DNA from: Mediterranea massiliensis
Lineage (GTDB): Bacteria > Bacteroidota > Bacteroidia > Bacteroidales > Bacteroidaceae
Direction: 5' to 3'
Assembly: GCA_015060695.1 (NCBI GenBank)
Contig: SUYA01000012.1
Span: 1 to 64,000, forward strand
DNA: 64,000 nucleotides
This document shows, piece after piece, positions 8,485 through 18,136 of the stretch. The notes under the pieces were generated by a model that made no database searches, was not told the origin of the DNA, and saw only the letters and a list, made by a program, of their open reading frames with translations. Positions within the stretch are counted from its first letter, which is position 1. Every line of letters begins with the position of its first letter. A program made the translations under genes and the position numbers.

Positions 8485-10146
8485 TCAATCTCTTTCAAGC
8501 AATATCCTTGCATTTTGCAATGCTGCGTCTGTCAATGTCGCACCACTCAACATATGTGCAATTTCTTCTATGCGTTCATTGTCATCCAAACGTCGGATAT
8601 GACTAATGGTTTCTGTTTCATTATCCTGCTTATATACTTTGTAATGCACTTTCCCTTTTGAGGCAATCTGCGGTAGATGGGTAATACTGATAACCTGCCT
8701 GTCATTTATTCCCATTTCCTGCATAATATCAGCCATTCTATCTGCTATTTCTCCCGAAACGCCGGTATCTATTTCATCGAATATAATTGTTGGCAAATTC
8801 ACGGCACCGGCTATCATGGCTTTTACCGATAACATTACACGTGCTATCTCACCTCCCGATGCTACGGAAGATATGTTTTGCAAGATTCCGTTTTTATTGG
8901 CAGAAAACAGGAAGTTTACACCATCCATACCATAGATAGAGGGTTCTTTCTTATATGTCATCTCTACTTGAAAACGGACATTCGGCATACCTAAAGGCAA
9001 TAATCGTTGTACCATTTGCTGCTCCACTTCACGAGCTGCCTCTATTCGTTTTTCTGAAAGAATTTTAGCTTGGGCTTGTAATTCTTTCCAACAAATTTCC
9101 ATTTGTTGTTTGGCCAGTTCTATATCCTCGTCAGAAGAGGTGATTGCCGAAAGTTTCAACGCATAATTCTCTTGCAACTCCAACAACTCTTTTACAGAAT
9201 TGACACGATGTTTTTGTTGAAGAGAATAAATTAAATTGAGGCGTTCATTCACCTCCTCTAAACGAAGCGGATTAAATTCTATATCCTCTCCTCTATCAAC
9301 TACTTCTTGTGCAACATCCTTCAATTCTATGTAGCTGCTGTTCAATCGCTCTACCAATTCTGTTGCAGGCATGAATACATGTTGTACTGCTTGCAATGAA
9401 TTCAAACACTCTTTGATTTGAGATAACACATCTCCATCAATACCCGTCAATACTTGGGCTGCTTTATACAATCCGGCTTTTATCTCTTCGGCATGTGTTA
9501 ACACTTCAGCTTCTTGCTCAAGCTCTTCTTGTTCATTTTCCTGCAAACGGGCTTCAGTTAATTGAGTCAATTGGAAACGTATATAATCCTCATCGGCACG
9601 ATTTTCTTCAGCCTTTATCTTCAATTCTTCCAAATGTTTCTTTGCCTCTTTCCACTGTTGAAAAAAATGTTGGTAGGCAGCTAATGGTTCTTCATTATGC
9701 GCCAATATATCAAGCACATTCAACTGAAATCCTTCTTTGTTAAGTAACAGATTTTGATGTTGCGAATGAACATCTATCAACATCTCCCCTAACTCTTTCA
9801 TTAGTGTCAAGGATACAGGAGTATCATTGATAAAGGCTCGACTTTTCCCCATAGCCGAAAGCTCTCGACGCAATACACACTCCTCTTCATACTCCAAGTC
9901 ATTTTCTTCGAAGTATTTTTTCAGGTTATAGGCAGATACATCAAAGCAGGCTTCAATTACACATTTGGTAGCTCCTTGCCGAATGGTCTTCATATCGGCA
10001 CGCTGTCCCAACAACAGCCCAATGGCACCGAGCATAATGGATTTTCCGGCACCTGTTTCACCGGTAATTACAGAAAAGCCACTTTCAAAGTCTATATCCA
10101 GCTTCTCGATGAGTGCATAATTTTGTATATATAGCGAACGAAGCAT
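8485..10146 (-). CDS. recN: DNA repair ATPase RecN
   Basis: RecN is an SMC-like ATPase acting early in double-strand break repair. The 553-residue protein has the N-terminal Walker A GETGAGKSIML, a long central coiled coil (about residues 155-375), the ABC-type signature SSVASGGEIARVMLS and Walker B TIIFDEIDTGVSGE near the C-terminus. Length is normal for the family. It starts 5 bp after the coaBC stop, within the minus-strand run from dnaN. Confidence 0.96.
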   Translation of the reverse strand: MLRSLYIQNYALIEKLDIDFESGFSVITGETGAGKSIMLGAIGLLLGQRADMKTIRQGATKCVIEACFDVSAYNLKKYFEENDLEYEEECVLRRELSAMGKSRAFINDTPVSLTLMKELGEMLIDVHSQHQNLLLNKEGFQLNVLDILAHNEEPLAAYQHFFQQWKEAKKHLEELKIKAEENRADEDYIRFQLTQLTEARLQENEQEELEQEAEVLTHAEEIKAGLYKAAQVLTGIDGDVLSQIKECLNSLQAVQHVFMPATELVERLNSSYIELKDVAQEVVDRGEDIEFNPLRLEEVNERLNLIYSLQQKHRVNSVKELLELQENYALKLSAITSSDEDIELAKQQMEICWKELQAQAKILSEKRIEAAREVEQQMVQRLLPLGMPNVRFQVEMTYKKEPSIYGMDGVNFLFSANKNGILQNISSVASGGEIARVMLSVKAMIAGAVNLPTIIFDEIDTGVSGEIADRMADIMQEMGINDRQVISITHLPQIASKGKVHYKVYKQDNETETISHIRRLDDNERIEEIAHMLSGATLTDAALQNARILLERD

Positions 10147-10151
10147 GAGTA

Positions 10152-11381
10152 TTAGTTTCTATTCATCACTTTTACCAAATAATTTATAATGTCTTGTGCC
10201 ACTTCGGTTTTGGGTTTCAACGAATAATCAGATTTTCCTTCCTTATCGATGATACTTATTTTATTGGTATTATGGCGAAATCCTGCTCCTTCATCGTTTA
10301 AAGAATTCAAAACGATAAAATCCAAATTTTTTCTCTCCAATTTTCCTTCGGCATTGGTTTGTTCGTTGTTTGTTTCAAGTGCAAAACCCACCAATATTTT
10401 TTCCCTAAAAGGAAAATCTTTTTTCCTAATACCCAAAGTAGCAGCTATGTCTTTTGTTGGTTTTAAGAGCAATGTCATATCGCCAGTTTTTTCTCGCTTA
10501 ATTTTTTCATCAGACACCACTTCCGGAGTATAGTCAGCTACGGCGGCGGCCAAGATGGTTACATCTGCTTCTGTAAAACATTCCATAGCCGCATCATACA
10601 TTTGTTGCGCCGACTCAACATCTTTACGCTTATACATCTGATAACGTGTCCTTTGTTGGGTTGGTCCTGTTATCAATATAACCTTTGCACCGCGAGCTGC
10701 ACATTCATCGGCCAATGCAAAGCCCATTTTCCCCGATGAGTAATTCCCAATAAATCGCACCGGGTCAATCTTTTCGTAGGTAGGACCTGTTGTAATCATC
10801 ACCGTTTTTCCTTGTAAGTCGCCCTCTTTAGATGCAAAGTAATCTTCCAAGTATCGAATGATGTTTTCAGGCTCTTCCATACGGCCTTTACCGACCAAAT
10901 GACTTGCCAATTCACCCGTAGCCGGTTCAATAATTTGATTTCCATACGAACGCAACGTATCCAAATTCTTTTGTGTAGAGGGGTGCGCAAACATATCCAA
11001 ATCCATAGCTGGTGCTACAAAAACAGGAGCTTTTGATGATAGATAGGTAGTTATAAGCATATTATCTGCTATTCCATTGGCCATTTTCCCAATAGTAGAT
11101 GCAGTTGCTGGAGCTATTAGCATGGCATCGGCCCACAAGCCCAAATCCACATGGCTATTCCAGGTACCGTCTCGTTGAGCAAAAAAATCACTGATTACCG
11201 GCTTGCTGGTCAATGCCGATAAGGTGATTGGAGTAATAAATTCTTTGCCTGCCGGTGTAATCACAACCTGCACTTCAGCCCCTTTCTTAATAAGGCCACG
11301 GATAATATAGCAGGCCTTATATGCCGCTATACTACCCGTTATACCTAACACTATTTTTTTTCCTTTTAGTACTTCTGTCAT
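10152..11381 (-). CDS. coaBC: Bifunctional phosphopantothenoylcysteine decarboxylase / phosphopantothenate-cysteine ligase
   Basis: CoaBC catalyses two steps of coenzyme A synthesis: CTP-dependent joining of cysteine to 4'-phosphopantothenate, then flavin-dependent decarboxylation. The 409-residue protein has the CoaC flavoprotein domain first (ITGSIAAYKA, the active-site His in WNSHVDL, PATAST and PAMDLDMF), then the CoaB ligase domain from about residue 190 (GPTYEKIDPVRFIGNYSSGK). It lies 10 bp after the exonuclease gene and 5 bp before recN. Confidence 0.96.
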   Translation of the reverse strand: MTEVLKGKKIVLGITGSIAAYKACYIIRGLIKKGAEVQVVITPAGKEFITPITLSALTSKPVISDFFAQRDGTWNSHVDLGLWADAMLIAPATASTIGKMANGIADNMLITTYLSSKAPVFVAPAMDLDMFAHPSTQKNLDTLRSYGNQIIEPATGELASHLVGKGRMEEPENIIRYLEDYFASKEGDLQGKTVMITTGPTYEKIDPVRFIGNYSSGKMGFALADECAARGAKVILITGPTQQRTRYQMYKRKDVESAQQMYDAAMECFTEADVTILAAAVADYTPEVVSDEKIKREKTGDMTLLLKPTKDIAATLGIRKKDFPFREKILVGFALETNNEQTNAEGKLERKNLDFIVLNSLNDEGAGFRHNTNKISIIDKEGKSDYSLKPKTEVAQDIINYLVKVMNRN

Positions 11382-11391
11382 TCGTCGTTGT

Positions 11392-12162
11392 TTATTTTAG
11401 AGTCATGCTGCGCAAACGTATCTTAGTCAACATTGCTTTGGTATTCAGTGTAAAATCGCTATTCAATATCCAACTATAATAGCCGGGATCGCGTTGCAAC
11501 ACCTCTGTTACCGCCATTCCTTTATATTTCCCAAAATTAAACACCTCTACTCCCTTGTCGTCATACACCATACGTCCCGCAAAATCTACATTACGGTTAA
11601 AGCTTGAATAGTCTGATAAATAGGCTATGTCATTTTTCAAATCCGGATAACGATCGAGTTGGGCCATCAACACTTCATAGGTTGCTTTGGTATCAGCCGT
11701 TGCCGTATGCGCATCCTCCAAATTCTTGTTACAATAAAACTTATAAGCAGCCGACAATGTACGTTGTTCCATCTTATGGAAAATCACTTGCACATCAACA
11801 AACTTCCGGCGATTCAAGTCTATATCCACACCGGCTCGCAAGAACTCTTCGGCCAGCAGAGGAATATCAAAACGGTTGGAGTTGAATCCGGCTAAATCGC
11901 ACCCCTCAATCTCGTTGGCAATGGTTCGCGCCACCTCCTTAAACGTAGGACAATCGGCCACATCCGCATCGTAAATACCATGTACGGCCGAGGCCTCGGC
12001 AGGAATGGGCATTCCCGGATTGATGCGCAACGTCTTCGACTCTTCGTTTCCATTCGGAAACACTTTCAGATAGCACATCTCAACAATTCTATCCGAAATG
12101 ATATTGGTACCAGTTGTCTCTAAATCAAAAAAGACAATCGGATTTTTCAAATTCAGTTTCAT
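11392..12162 (-). CDS. DnaQ-like DEDDh 3'-5' exonuclease
   Basis: A 256-residue protein with an N-terminal DEDDh exonuclease domain. Exo I is FFDLETTGTN (residues 11-20), Exo II is GFNSNRFDIPLL and Exo III is DAHTATADTKATYE with the catalytic His. This is the fold of the DNA polymerase III epsilon proofreading subunit. A C-terminal extension (FGKYKGMAVTEVLQRDPGYY, about residues 210-230) resembles the small DUF3820-like module found on such exonucleases. The position 9 bp behind dnaN fits a replication or repair role. Whether it is the true epsilon subunit or a paralogue cannot be told here. Confidence 0.88.
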   Translation of the reverse strand: MKLNLKNPIVFFDLETTGTNIISDRIVEMCYLKVFPNGNEESKTLRINPGMPIPAEASAVHGIYDADVADCPTFKEVARTIANEIEGCDLAGFNSNRFDIPLLAEEFLRAGVDIDLNRRKFVDVQVIFHKMEQRTLSAAYKFYCNKNLEDAHTATADTKATYEVLMAQLDRYPDLKNDIAYLSDYSSFNRNVDFAGRMVYDDKGVEVFNFGKYKGMAVTEVLQRDPGYYSWILNSDFTLNTKAMLTKIRLRSMTLK

Positions 12163-12171
12163 AGGTCAGTA

Positions 12172-13296
12172 TCAGTCATTCAACATCATCGGCATCAGCA
12201 ACATCAACAAGTCTTCATGCTCTTCTTGCTCGGCAGGAACAATCACTCCGGCACGTGAAGGATCGGCCAATTCGATAATCACTTCATTTGAAGAAATGTT
12301 ATTCAGAATATCTATCAAGAAGGTCGATTTGAAGCCAATGCTCATCGGTGTACCTGCATATTGACACGCCAATGTCTCCTCTGCCGATGTAGAGAAATCA
12401 ATATCCTGTGCCGAGATAATCATTTGATTTTCTTGCATACGCAACTTTATCAAGCTGCTGGCTTGCGATGAAAAGATGGATACACGACGTAAAGCACCCA
12501 ACAATATAGCACGATCTACCGTTACTTTATGAGGGTTATTCTGAGGTATTACCGAATTATAGTTAGGATAGCGTCCTTCTATCAAACGGCATACCATTCG
12601 GTAATTCTCCAATGTAAACACCGCATTTCGTTCATCGAACTCAATCACAGTTTGTCCCATTTCCTTTGGCAACAAATTTTTCATCAACATAGCCGGTTTC
12701 TTAGGAAGAATGAAAGCAGCACGCTCTTCACCCTTAGCTGCAACCGTCTTGCACCTCACCAACTTATGACCGTCCGAAGCCACCATCGTAATGTCTTCCA
12801 CCGTAATATCAAAATAGATACCATTCATTACCGGGCGAAGTTCATCATCAGCCGTAGCAAACAAAGCACGATTAATGCCATTCAGCAACACCTGTGCATC
12901 CAACTCTACACGCACCGCATTGTCTCCCAAGTGCGGCGATTGCGGAAATTCATCCGCATTTTGTCCCATCAGACTATATTTACCATTCTGATATTGTACC
13001 GTCACCTCCAGTGAATCAGTATTCACATCAAATGACAACGGCTGTTCAGGAATCTCCTTCAATGCATCCAACAAGGTTCTGGCGGTAATGGCAAAACGTC
13101 CGTTAGCATCACATTCATTCACCGGCACTGTAGTCACCATTGTCGTTTCACTATCAGATACGGTAACGGTAAGCAAACCATCTTGCAATTCAAAAAGAAA
13201 ACAATCCAAGATAGGTAATGTATTCTTGGAGTTAATCACACGGCTAATAGCCTGTAAGTGGCTTGAGAGGGCAGTACTTGATACAAAAAATTTCAT
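12172..13296 (-). CDS. dnaN: DNA polymerase III beta subunit (sliding clamp)
   Basis: DnaN forms the ring that tethers the replicative polymerase to DNA. The 374-residue product has the standard length and three-domain pattern, starting MKFFVSSTALSSHLQAI and ending with the conserved LLMPMMLND type tail. It is the first gene of a seven-gene minus-strand run (dnaN, exonuclease, coaBC, recN, rlmB, pseudoprotease/TPR, ridA) and is not next to dnaA. A well-matched promoter lies upstream. Confidence 0.97.
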   Translation of the reverse strand: MKFFVSSTALSSHLQAISRVINSKNTLPILDCFLFELQDGLLTVTVSDSETTMVTTVPVNECDANGRFAITARTLLDALKEIPEQPLSFDVNTDSLEVTVQYQNGKYSLMGQNADEFPQSPHLGDNAVRVELDAQVLLNGINRALFATADDELRPVMNGIYFDITVEDITMVASDGHKLVRCKTVAAKGEERAAFILPKKPAMLMKNLLPKEMGQTVIEFDERNAVFTLENYRMVCRLIEGRYPNYNSVIPQNNPHKVTVDRAILLGALRRVSIFSSQASSLIKLRMQENQMIISAQDIDFSTSAEETLACQYAGTPMSIGFKSTFLIDILNNISSNEVIIELADPSRAGVIVPAEQEEHEDLLMLLMPMMLND

Positions 13297-13347
13297 AATA
13301 CTTTATCTGTTTTTACTTTTATATTTTCATGATATCAAACTATCCGA

Positions 13348-13377
13348 CAAAGTTAACAAAAGAATTTCCTCCGACAA
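13348..13377 (-). promoter_or_regulatory. dnaN operon promoter
   Basis: Read on the minus strand: TTG (13375-13377), 19 bp, then TAACTTTG (13348-13355). This matches the Bacteroides -33/-7 pattern and lies about 50 bp before the dnaN start. Confidence 0.7.
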
Positions 13378-13419
13378 AGAAAAATCACGCTTTATTCATT
13401 GTATATCCCTAAAAAATTG

Positions 13420-13427
13420 TAACTTCG
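13420..13427 (+). promoter_or_regulatory. Promoter -7 box of the DUF3127 gene
   Basis: TAACTTCG is one mismatch from TAnnTTTG, with TTG at 13399-13401 (18 bp spacing). It is divergent from the dnaN promoter. Confidence 0.45.
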
Positions 13428-13450
13428 CCGCATCATTAAAACAAAACAGA

Positions 13451-13816
13451 ATGGAATTTACAGGAAAAATCATTGCTATACTCCCGGCAAGAAGCGGAGT
13501 TTCAAAAACAGGAAACGAGTGGAAAGTACAAGAATATGTCATCGAAGACCATGGACAATATCCCCGCAAGATGTGTTTTGATGTATTCGGTGCCGACAAA
13601 ATTGAACAATTCAACATCCAAATGGGCGAAGAGCTCACCGTCTCATTTGACATTGATGCCCGTCAATGGCAAGATCGTTGGTTCAACAGCATCCGTGCAT
13701 GGAAAGTAGATCGTGTAACAACAACCCCCGAAGCCGGCGCACCTGTTCCCCCGCCACCTCCGGCAGCAGCCCCCGACTTCCTATCAGGCGACTCTTCAGA
13801 CGATCTGCCGTTCTGA
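13451..13816 (+). CDS. DUF3127 protein with SSB-like C-terminal tail
   Basis: A 121-residue protein. Residues 1-85 form a compact beta-rich domain of DUF3127 type (MEFTGKIIAILPARSG..., EWKVQEYVIEDHGQYP), which looks like an OB-type fold. A Pro/Ala-rich linker (PVPPPPPAAAP) and an acidic tip DSSDDLPF follow. Single-stranded DNA-binding proteins end in the same kind of tip (DDDIPF in E. coli SSB), which recruits repair and replication proteins. I infer an SSB-like role. The start is the ATG at 13451; a longer in-frame extension back into dnaN is an artefact. It is divergent from dnaN, and a terminator follows directly. Confidence 0.85.
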   Translation: MEFTGKIIAILPARSGVSKTGNEWKVQEYVIEDHGQYPRKMCFDVFGADKIEQFNIQMGEELTVSFDIDARQWQDRWFNSIRAWKVDRVTTTPEAGAPVPPPPPAAAPDFLSGDSSDDLPF

Positions 13817-13831
13817 TGCTCAAACAAAACA

Positions 13832-13855
13832 AAGGCACGAAGCAATTCGTGCCTT
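13832..13855. terminator. Bidirectional terminator hairpin
   Basis: A perfect 10-bp stem AAGGCACGAA/TTCGTGCCTT with a GCAA loop lies between convergent genes. Its right arm contains two bases of the stop codon of the minus-strand gene. Confidence 0.7.
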
Positions 13856-15416
13856 AATATTTATATTGCAATACCAAATTAGGATAAACCACCCCTTCAG
13901 AACATGTAAATTGAATAGCTAATATAAAATGCTTAAAGAATTCAGCTTGTCTGAAAAAATAATTCGGCAACAAGCGCACATAGGCTTCCCGATTGGATAA
14001 AATCTTCTCCATATCCACCATCAACAAGAAATTATACTCTGTAGCCAATCCGGCTATTCGCTGCCCGTAAGCAGGCAGTTTCTCCAACACATTCCCTCCA
14101 TTTAAAGCCTTGACATATTGTTGCAAACTAAATACTTCAGCAGCTAACAACAAATATCCCTGATAAAACATAGCATAAATAGGTTGGTCATTTTCTATCC
14201 CTCCTACCAAATACGACATTAACAACCCCGATGGCAACTCATACACCAATTCCGAAGCTACATAGTTAGTACTACACGGCTTCCACATCCTATTTAAAGC
14301 ACGTTTTGCATACTGTTCATCAGCCAACAACACACTCAACACGCCACAACTCTTCTGTTGCGAACTATCTTGAACATGAAACAAAGTTTTTAGCACTTCG
14401 CCTTGCGCACAGTTGTTTAAGAAATCCGACCATTTCGAATCCACATCCCCCATTGTTTTCACCCCCTGCGAAGCCAATACAAAAGTAGTCATTCCTCTCG
14501 TCAAAGCCCAAGTATCAAAGAAAAACGTAGTAAGCGGCAAACGATTTCCCGGAAAAGTTTGCAATACAGGTTGCTCCAACAATGTTGAAACAAAAGCATA
14601 GGTAGAATCCACAGCTTGGGTTATGCCTGAACAAAATATGGAACTACCATCGAAAGCCAAATCAAACTCCGCCCATTCCCCAAAATTCACTCCCAACGGG
14701 ATTAAATCATCACCGCTCCCCATCTCAATTTTTTGCATATCCACATAAGCCGTAGCCATGGGGAGAGTAGTTTTTTTAGCATGTATTTTTTTAAACGATT
14801 CAGTCTTTGCCAACGAAGCATTATCTTTCCAAGCATCAATCACCTGCTCTACCAGTCGCTTCTGAAAACTGGCAACCAAGAAATCCTCATTCATCCAAAC
14901 CACCAAGAAATGCTGGTTATCTATTGGATAGATACGTCCTTCCTCCCCTCTATATTCAAATTCTTTCCACCAATCATCTGTCACATAATATTGATTGATA
15001 AATTCCTCAACCAACTCATTATCCTCATCACCCAATCCCCAATATAACACCTGGTCGAAAGATGTATTCGGTTCGTGAAAACTCAATAACATCCTATTCA
15101 TTTCATGGCTCAATCCATGAGGTACTTCATCAAGCATCGAATTTAAATAAACCTTCAATGAATTGAATAACTCAGAAAAATTTAGGAAGTGACCATTTCT
15201 ACTACAATCCAGTGAATTAATCTCATCCAGCAATTCAGGCATACGGGCAGTCTCCACCACCAAAAATGTATTTTGCGGAACCAAAGTATATAAATCAAAT
15301 TCACCTTTCTGCTCTTTTGCATTCAGCTGCCAGAACGAATAAAGCGCAAGCCCCATACACACCAACAATATGGCTATCACAATCGCAATTATCCGTATGT
15401 GAATATGGGTTTTCAT
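13854..15416 (-). CDS. Large anchored protein of unknown function
   Basis: A 520-residue protein with one N-terminal membrane helix (about residues 8-28) or uncleaved signal, then a long extracytoplasmic part. The body begins LYTLVPQNTFLVVETARMPELL, the kind of opening seen in large Bacteroidetes proteins related to DUF3352, but I cannot confirm the family. There are no catalytic motifs and no lipobox. It has a 74-bp gap to the upstream phnP-like gene, so it may be the last gene of that unit or separate. Confidence 0.6.
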   Translation of the reverse strand: MKTHIHIRIIAIVIAILLVCMGLALYSFWQLNAKEQKGEFDLYTLVPQNTFLVVETARMPELLDEINSLDCSRNGHFLNFSELFNSLKVYLNSMLDEVPHGLSHEMNRMLLSFHEPNTSFDQVLYWGLGDEDNELVEEFINQYYVTDDWWKEFEYRGEEGRIYPIDNQHFLVVWMNEDFLVASFQKRLVEQVIDAWKDNASLAKTESFKKIHAKKTTLPMATAYVDMQKIEMGSGDDLIPLGVNFGEWAEFDLAFDGSSIFCSGITQAVDSTYAFVSTLLEQPVLQTFPGNRLPLTTFFFDTWALTRGMTTFVLASQGVKTMGDVDSKWSDFLNNCAQGEVLKTLFHVQDSSQQKSCGVLSVLLADEQYAKRALNRMWKPCSTNYVASELVYELPSGLLMSYLVGGIENDQPIYAMFYQGYLLLAAEVFSLQQYVKALNGGNVLEKLPAYGQRIAGLATEYNFLLMVDMEKILSNREAYVRLLPNYFFRQAEFFKHFILAIQFTCSEGVVYPNLVLQYKY

Positions 15417-15490
15417 AAGCGTTTATTTTATTATTTTTGGCAAAAATAAACACTTTTACTGATAATTCAAAATAAATGTTTAAAAAAGTT

Positions 15491-16255
15491 TCAAAAACTC
15501 AATTCTTCTTCATCAAAAGCAAAATGAATATGAGACGGTAATCCCTTTTCTATCTCCGCATGCAACCCCACATGGTGACTCATATGGATGAAATAAGTAT
15601 TCTTAGCACCGATACGTGCAGCTACTTTCAAAGCCTCCTCCACCGTCTGATGAGTAGGATGCGGTTCGTGCCTTAGGGCATTCAACAGCAACACCTCCAC
15701 CCCTTTTAGCAATTCATACGACTCTTCCGGCATAGTCAGCATATCTGTCACATAGCCCACCTTTCCGGCAATCCTATATCCTAATATAGGCAATTTACCA
15801 TGCATCACCCGCAATGGCATCACTTCTGTTTCTCCAATATAAAAAGGAACTCCGGGACGAGCTTCTTCCAAAAAGATTCGAGGAATTCCCGGATACGAAT
15901 GTTGCACAAAACAATAAGGCATTCTTTCTCTCAAATGAGTAACGGCATAATCATCAGCATAGATAGGAATCTCTCCAAAACGGCAAAAGGGTCGCAAATC
16001 ATCCAATCCCCCCACATGGTCGTAATGCTCGTGACTAATCAACACTGCATCAATCCGTTGCAAAGTCCCCACACGCAACATCTGCTCTCTGAAATCAGGC
16101 CCGCAATCCAATAAGATGCGTTCCTTTCCGGTATCCAACAAAGCCGATGTACGCAAGCGGCTATCCCGTTTATCAATCGACGTACACACCTCACAAGTGC
16201 AACCTATTTCCGGCACACCGGTCGATGTACCACTTCCCAAAACACGTAATTTCAT
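15491..16255 (-). CDS. PhnP-like metallo-beta-lactamase fold hydrolase
   Basis: A 254-residue cytosolic MBL-fold protein. It has the metal motif SHEHYDHVGG (HxHxDH), a Cys pair CTCEVCTS near residues 19-26 resembling the structural zinc site of PhnP, and downstream His residues (MSHHVG). PhnP hydrolyses cyclic ribose phosphate in the C-P lyase pathway, but many PhnP-like proteins in genomes without C-P lyase have unknown phosphodiester substrates. It lies 11 bp after the DUF4348 gene and is probably co-transcribed with tdh. Confidence 0.85.
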   Translation of the reverse strand: MKLRVLGSGTSTGVPEIGCTCEVCTSIDKRDSRLRTSALLDTGKERILLDCGPDFREQMLRVGTLQRIDAVLISHEHYDHVGGLDDLRPFCRFGEIPIYADDYAVTHLRERMPYCFVQHSYPGIPRIFLEEARPGVPFYIGETEVMPLRVMHGKLPILGYRIAGKVGYVTDMLTMPEESYELLKGVEVLLLNALRHEPHPTHQTVEEALKVAARIGAKNTYFIHMSHHVGLHAEIEKGLPSHIHFAFDEEELSF

Positions 16256-16266
16256 ACTTCTTTCAC

Positions 16267-17130
16267 CTAAGTACTGGTATCCTCATAGCGATATAGCTCC
16301 CAACCATCTCCTTTCTTACGAAAATAAAACAGGTTGTGATAACCGTTATCAATACCATTCACCTTCAATATTTTTGTTTTTGCGTCATCCCTATTCCGTT
16401 GCCCGTAACTAATGTTCGACAAACGCTCAGTTGGCAATAAATAGCGATAAGCCGGCCATTGGCTAGCATCCAAGGTAGTCTCCAAAATAGCAAACTCATC
16501 CTCCGGATCAATCGTTATGAATTGCAACGGGTCGGCAATATGCTCTTCTTGATAAAGACTATCTACCGAAAAAATCGCATAGAAATCAATAAAGTCCTCA
16601 TTTTCCTCTTCACTCTGCATCTTCCTCAAATTAATAGCCTCCAATATCCACTTTCCCTCCGTCCGTTGGAAATAATAACGTTTCACCATCTTTGTTGCCA
16701 GATAAAACCACTCCACCTGTACCGAGTTCAGAGCTGTATCCCCCACCATTTCCATATCCTCCTCTGTATCGAACAACAACGTGTAATGATGCTCTTGTGT
16801 AAAAAGATGGTCATGTTTCCACATCTCTTTCTCGATGCGTAATACCGTGTCAGGTTCATAGTATGACAACGGAAATTTGGTACGTTTCAGTTGCAACTCC
16901 TCGTCTGCAGCATAATTAAAAATAAAATCCTCAAACAGTTCGTTGCCCACCTGTACTCGTGGTTTTTCCTTCATGATTTCGGCCAACTGCATCGAGTCAG
17001 TCAGCAGCTCCATCGTATCCGCTTGTACCGTCACAATGGTATCAGCAACAGGAATAAATTTCTGTTGCTCCTTATTGCCACAAGCAATAAGGAGCAACAA
17101 CATTCCCATCCCTAAACACCATTTATACAT
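16267..17130 (-). CDS. Lipoprotein, DUF4348-like
   Basis: A 287-residue protein with a lipoprotein signal (MYKWCLGMGMLLLLIACG, lipobox LIAC). The mature part is acidic with many aromatic residues, and its C-terminus (YFRKKGDGWELYRYED) suggests a beta-rich domain as in DUF4348. Expected location is the periplasmic face of the membrane. The function is unknown. It sits between tdh (9 bp upstream) and the phnP-like gene. Confidence 0.7.
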   Translation of the reverse strand: MYKWCLGMGMLLLLIACGNKEQQKFIPVADTIVTVQADTMELLTDSMQLAEIMKEKPRVQVGNELFEDFIFNYAADEELQLKRTKFPLSYYEPDTVLRIEKEMWKHDHLFTQEHHYTLLFDTEEDMEMVGDTALNSVQVEWFYLATKMVKRYYFQRTEGKWILEAINLRKMQSEEENEDFIDFYAIFSVDSLYQEEHIADPLQFITIDPEDEFAILETTLDASQWPAYRYLLPTERLSNISYGQRNRDDAKTKILKVNGIDNGYHNLFYFRKKGDGWELYRYEDTST

Positions 17131-17139
17131 TTCGGAATC

Positions 17140-18096
17140 TTATTTATTCAGCTTCACTTTCAGTTTTTCCAACATATCCACCGTCATGGTTTCCAAGTTG
17201 AATTGTGGTTTCCAATCCCACTCATTTCTGGCGCACGAATCATCGAGGCTATTTGGCCAGCTATCTGCAATAGACTGCTTCAACGGGTCAATCACATACT
17301 CCATTTCAAAATCAGGCACATGTTTCTTAATTTCCTGATAAATACCCTCCGGGTCGAAACTCATCGAAGTAATATTAAATGCATTCCGATGCTTCAACCG
17401 GGCAGGAGCAGCTTCCATCAGCGAAATAGCCGCATTAATGGCATCCGGCATATACATCATATCCATATAAGTACCGGCCTTTACCGGGCAAACAAACTTT
17501 TCGCCTTTCACCGCCGAGTAGAAAATATCCACCGCATAGTCGGTTGTACCTCCCCCCGGAGGAGTCACGTTCGAAATAATACCCGGAAAACGCACCGAAC
17601 GAGTATCCACCCCATACCTTGTATAATAATAATCGCTCAGCAATTCGGTAGTCACTTTAGTTACCCCATACATGGTACGTGGCCGTTGAATGGTATCTTG
17701 CGGTGTATTGTCTCTCGGTGTAGCTTCTCCAAATGAACCAATAGAACTCGGTGTAAACACGGCACAATTATATTCGCGTGCCACCTCCAACACATTCCAC
17801 AAACCATCTATACCAATCTTCCAAGCCATGGCTGGACGGCTCTCAGCCACCACCGACAACAAAGCAGCCAGGTTATAAATAGTATCAATCTTAAACTGAC
17901 GGCAAATCACCTCGATAGACTGACGGTCTGTCACATCCGCAATAGCCGATGGGCCACTGGCCTTCAATACCCCCTGAGGCATGGCACTGGGGATATATCC
18001 ACAAATCACATGATCGTCACCATAACGCTTACGCAGTTCCACTGTGAGTTCCGAACCAATCTGTCCGGTAGCTCCAATAACCAAAATATTCTTCAT
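17140..18096 (-). CDS. tdh: L-threonine 3-dehydrogenase, NAD-epimerase (SDR) type
   Basis: It oxidises L-threonine to 2-amino-3-ketobutyrate with NAD+. The 318-residue protein has the Rossmann motif GATGQIGSEL (residues 8-17), TPSSIGSFG and the YGVTK catalytic Tyr/Lys pair. This short-chain-type threonine dehydrogenase is common in Bacteroidetes. The divergent neighbour kbl encodes the next enzyme, so the pair forms the threonine-to-glycine pathway. RidA elsewhere in the window would quench reactive enamines from related chemistry (inference). A -7 box CAAAGGTA (plus-strand reading, 18137-18144) lies upstream. Confidence 0.92.
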   Translation of the reverse strand: MKNILVIGATGQIGSELTVELRKRYGDDHVICGYIPSAMPQGVLKASGPSAIADVTDRQSIEVICRQFKIDTIYNLAALLSVVAESRPAMAWKIGIDGLWNVLEVAREYNCAVFTPSSIGSFGEATPRDNTPQDTIQRPRTMYGVTKVTTELLSDYYYTRYGVDTRSVRFPGIISNVTPPGGGTTDYAVDIFYSAVKGEKFVCPVKAGTYMDMMYMPDAINAAISLMEAAPARLKHRNAFNITSMSFDPEGIYQEIKKHVPDFEMEYVIDPLKQSIADSWPNSLDDSCARNEWDWKPQFNLETMTVDMLEKLKVKLNK

Positions 18097-18136
18097 ATAT
18101 AAATAATGTATATCAACACCTATTATAAATTAGCTA

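Noticed and set aside
11604..11885. Small plus-strand ORFs opposite the DnaQ-like exonuclease
   Set aside because: Overlap a gene with complete Exo I-III motifs; no independent support.
13088..13450. N-terminal extension of the DUF3127 frame back into dnaN
   Set aside because: The extra codons are antisense to dnaN and cross its promoter; the family-like protein starts at the ATG at 13451 with its own -7 box.
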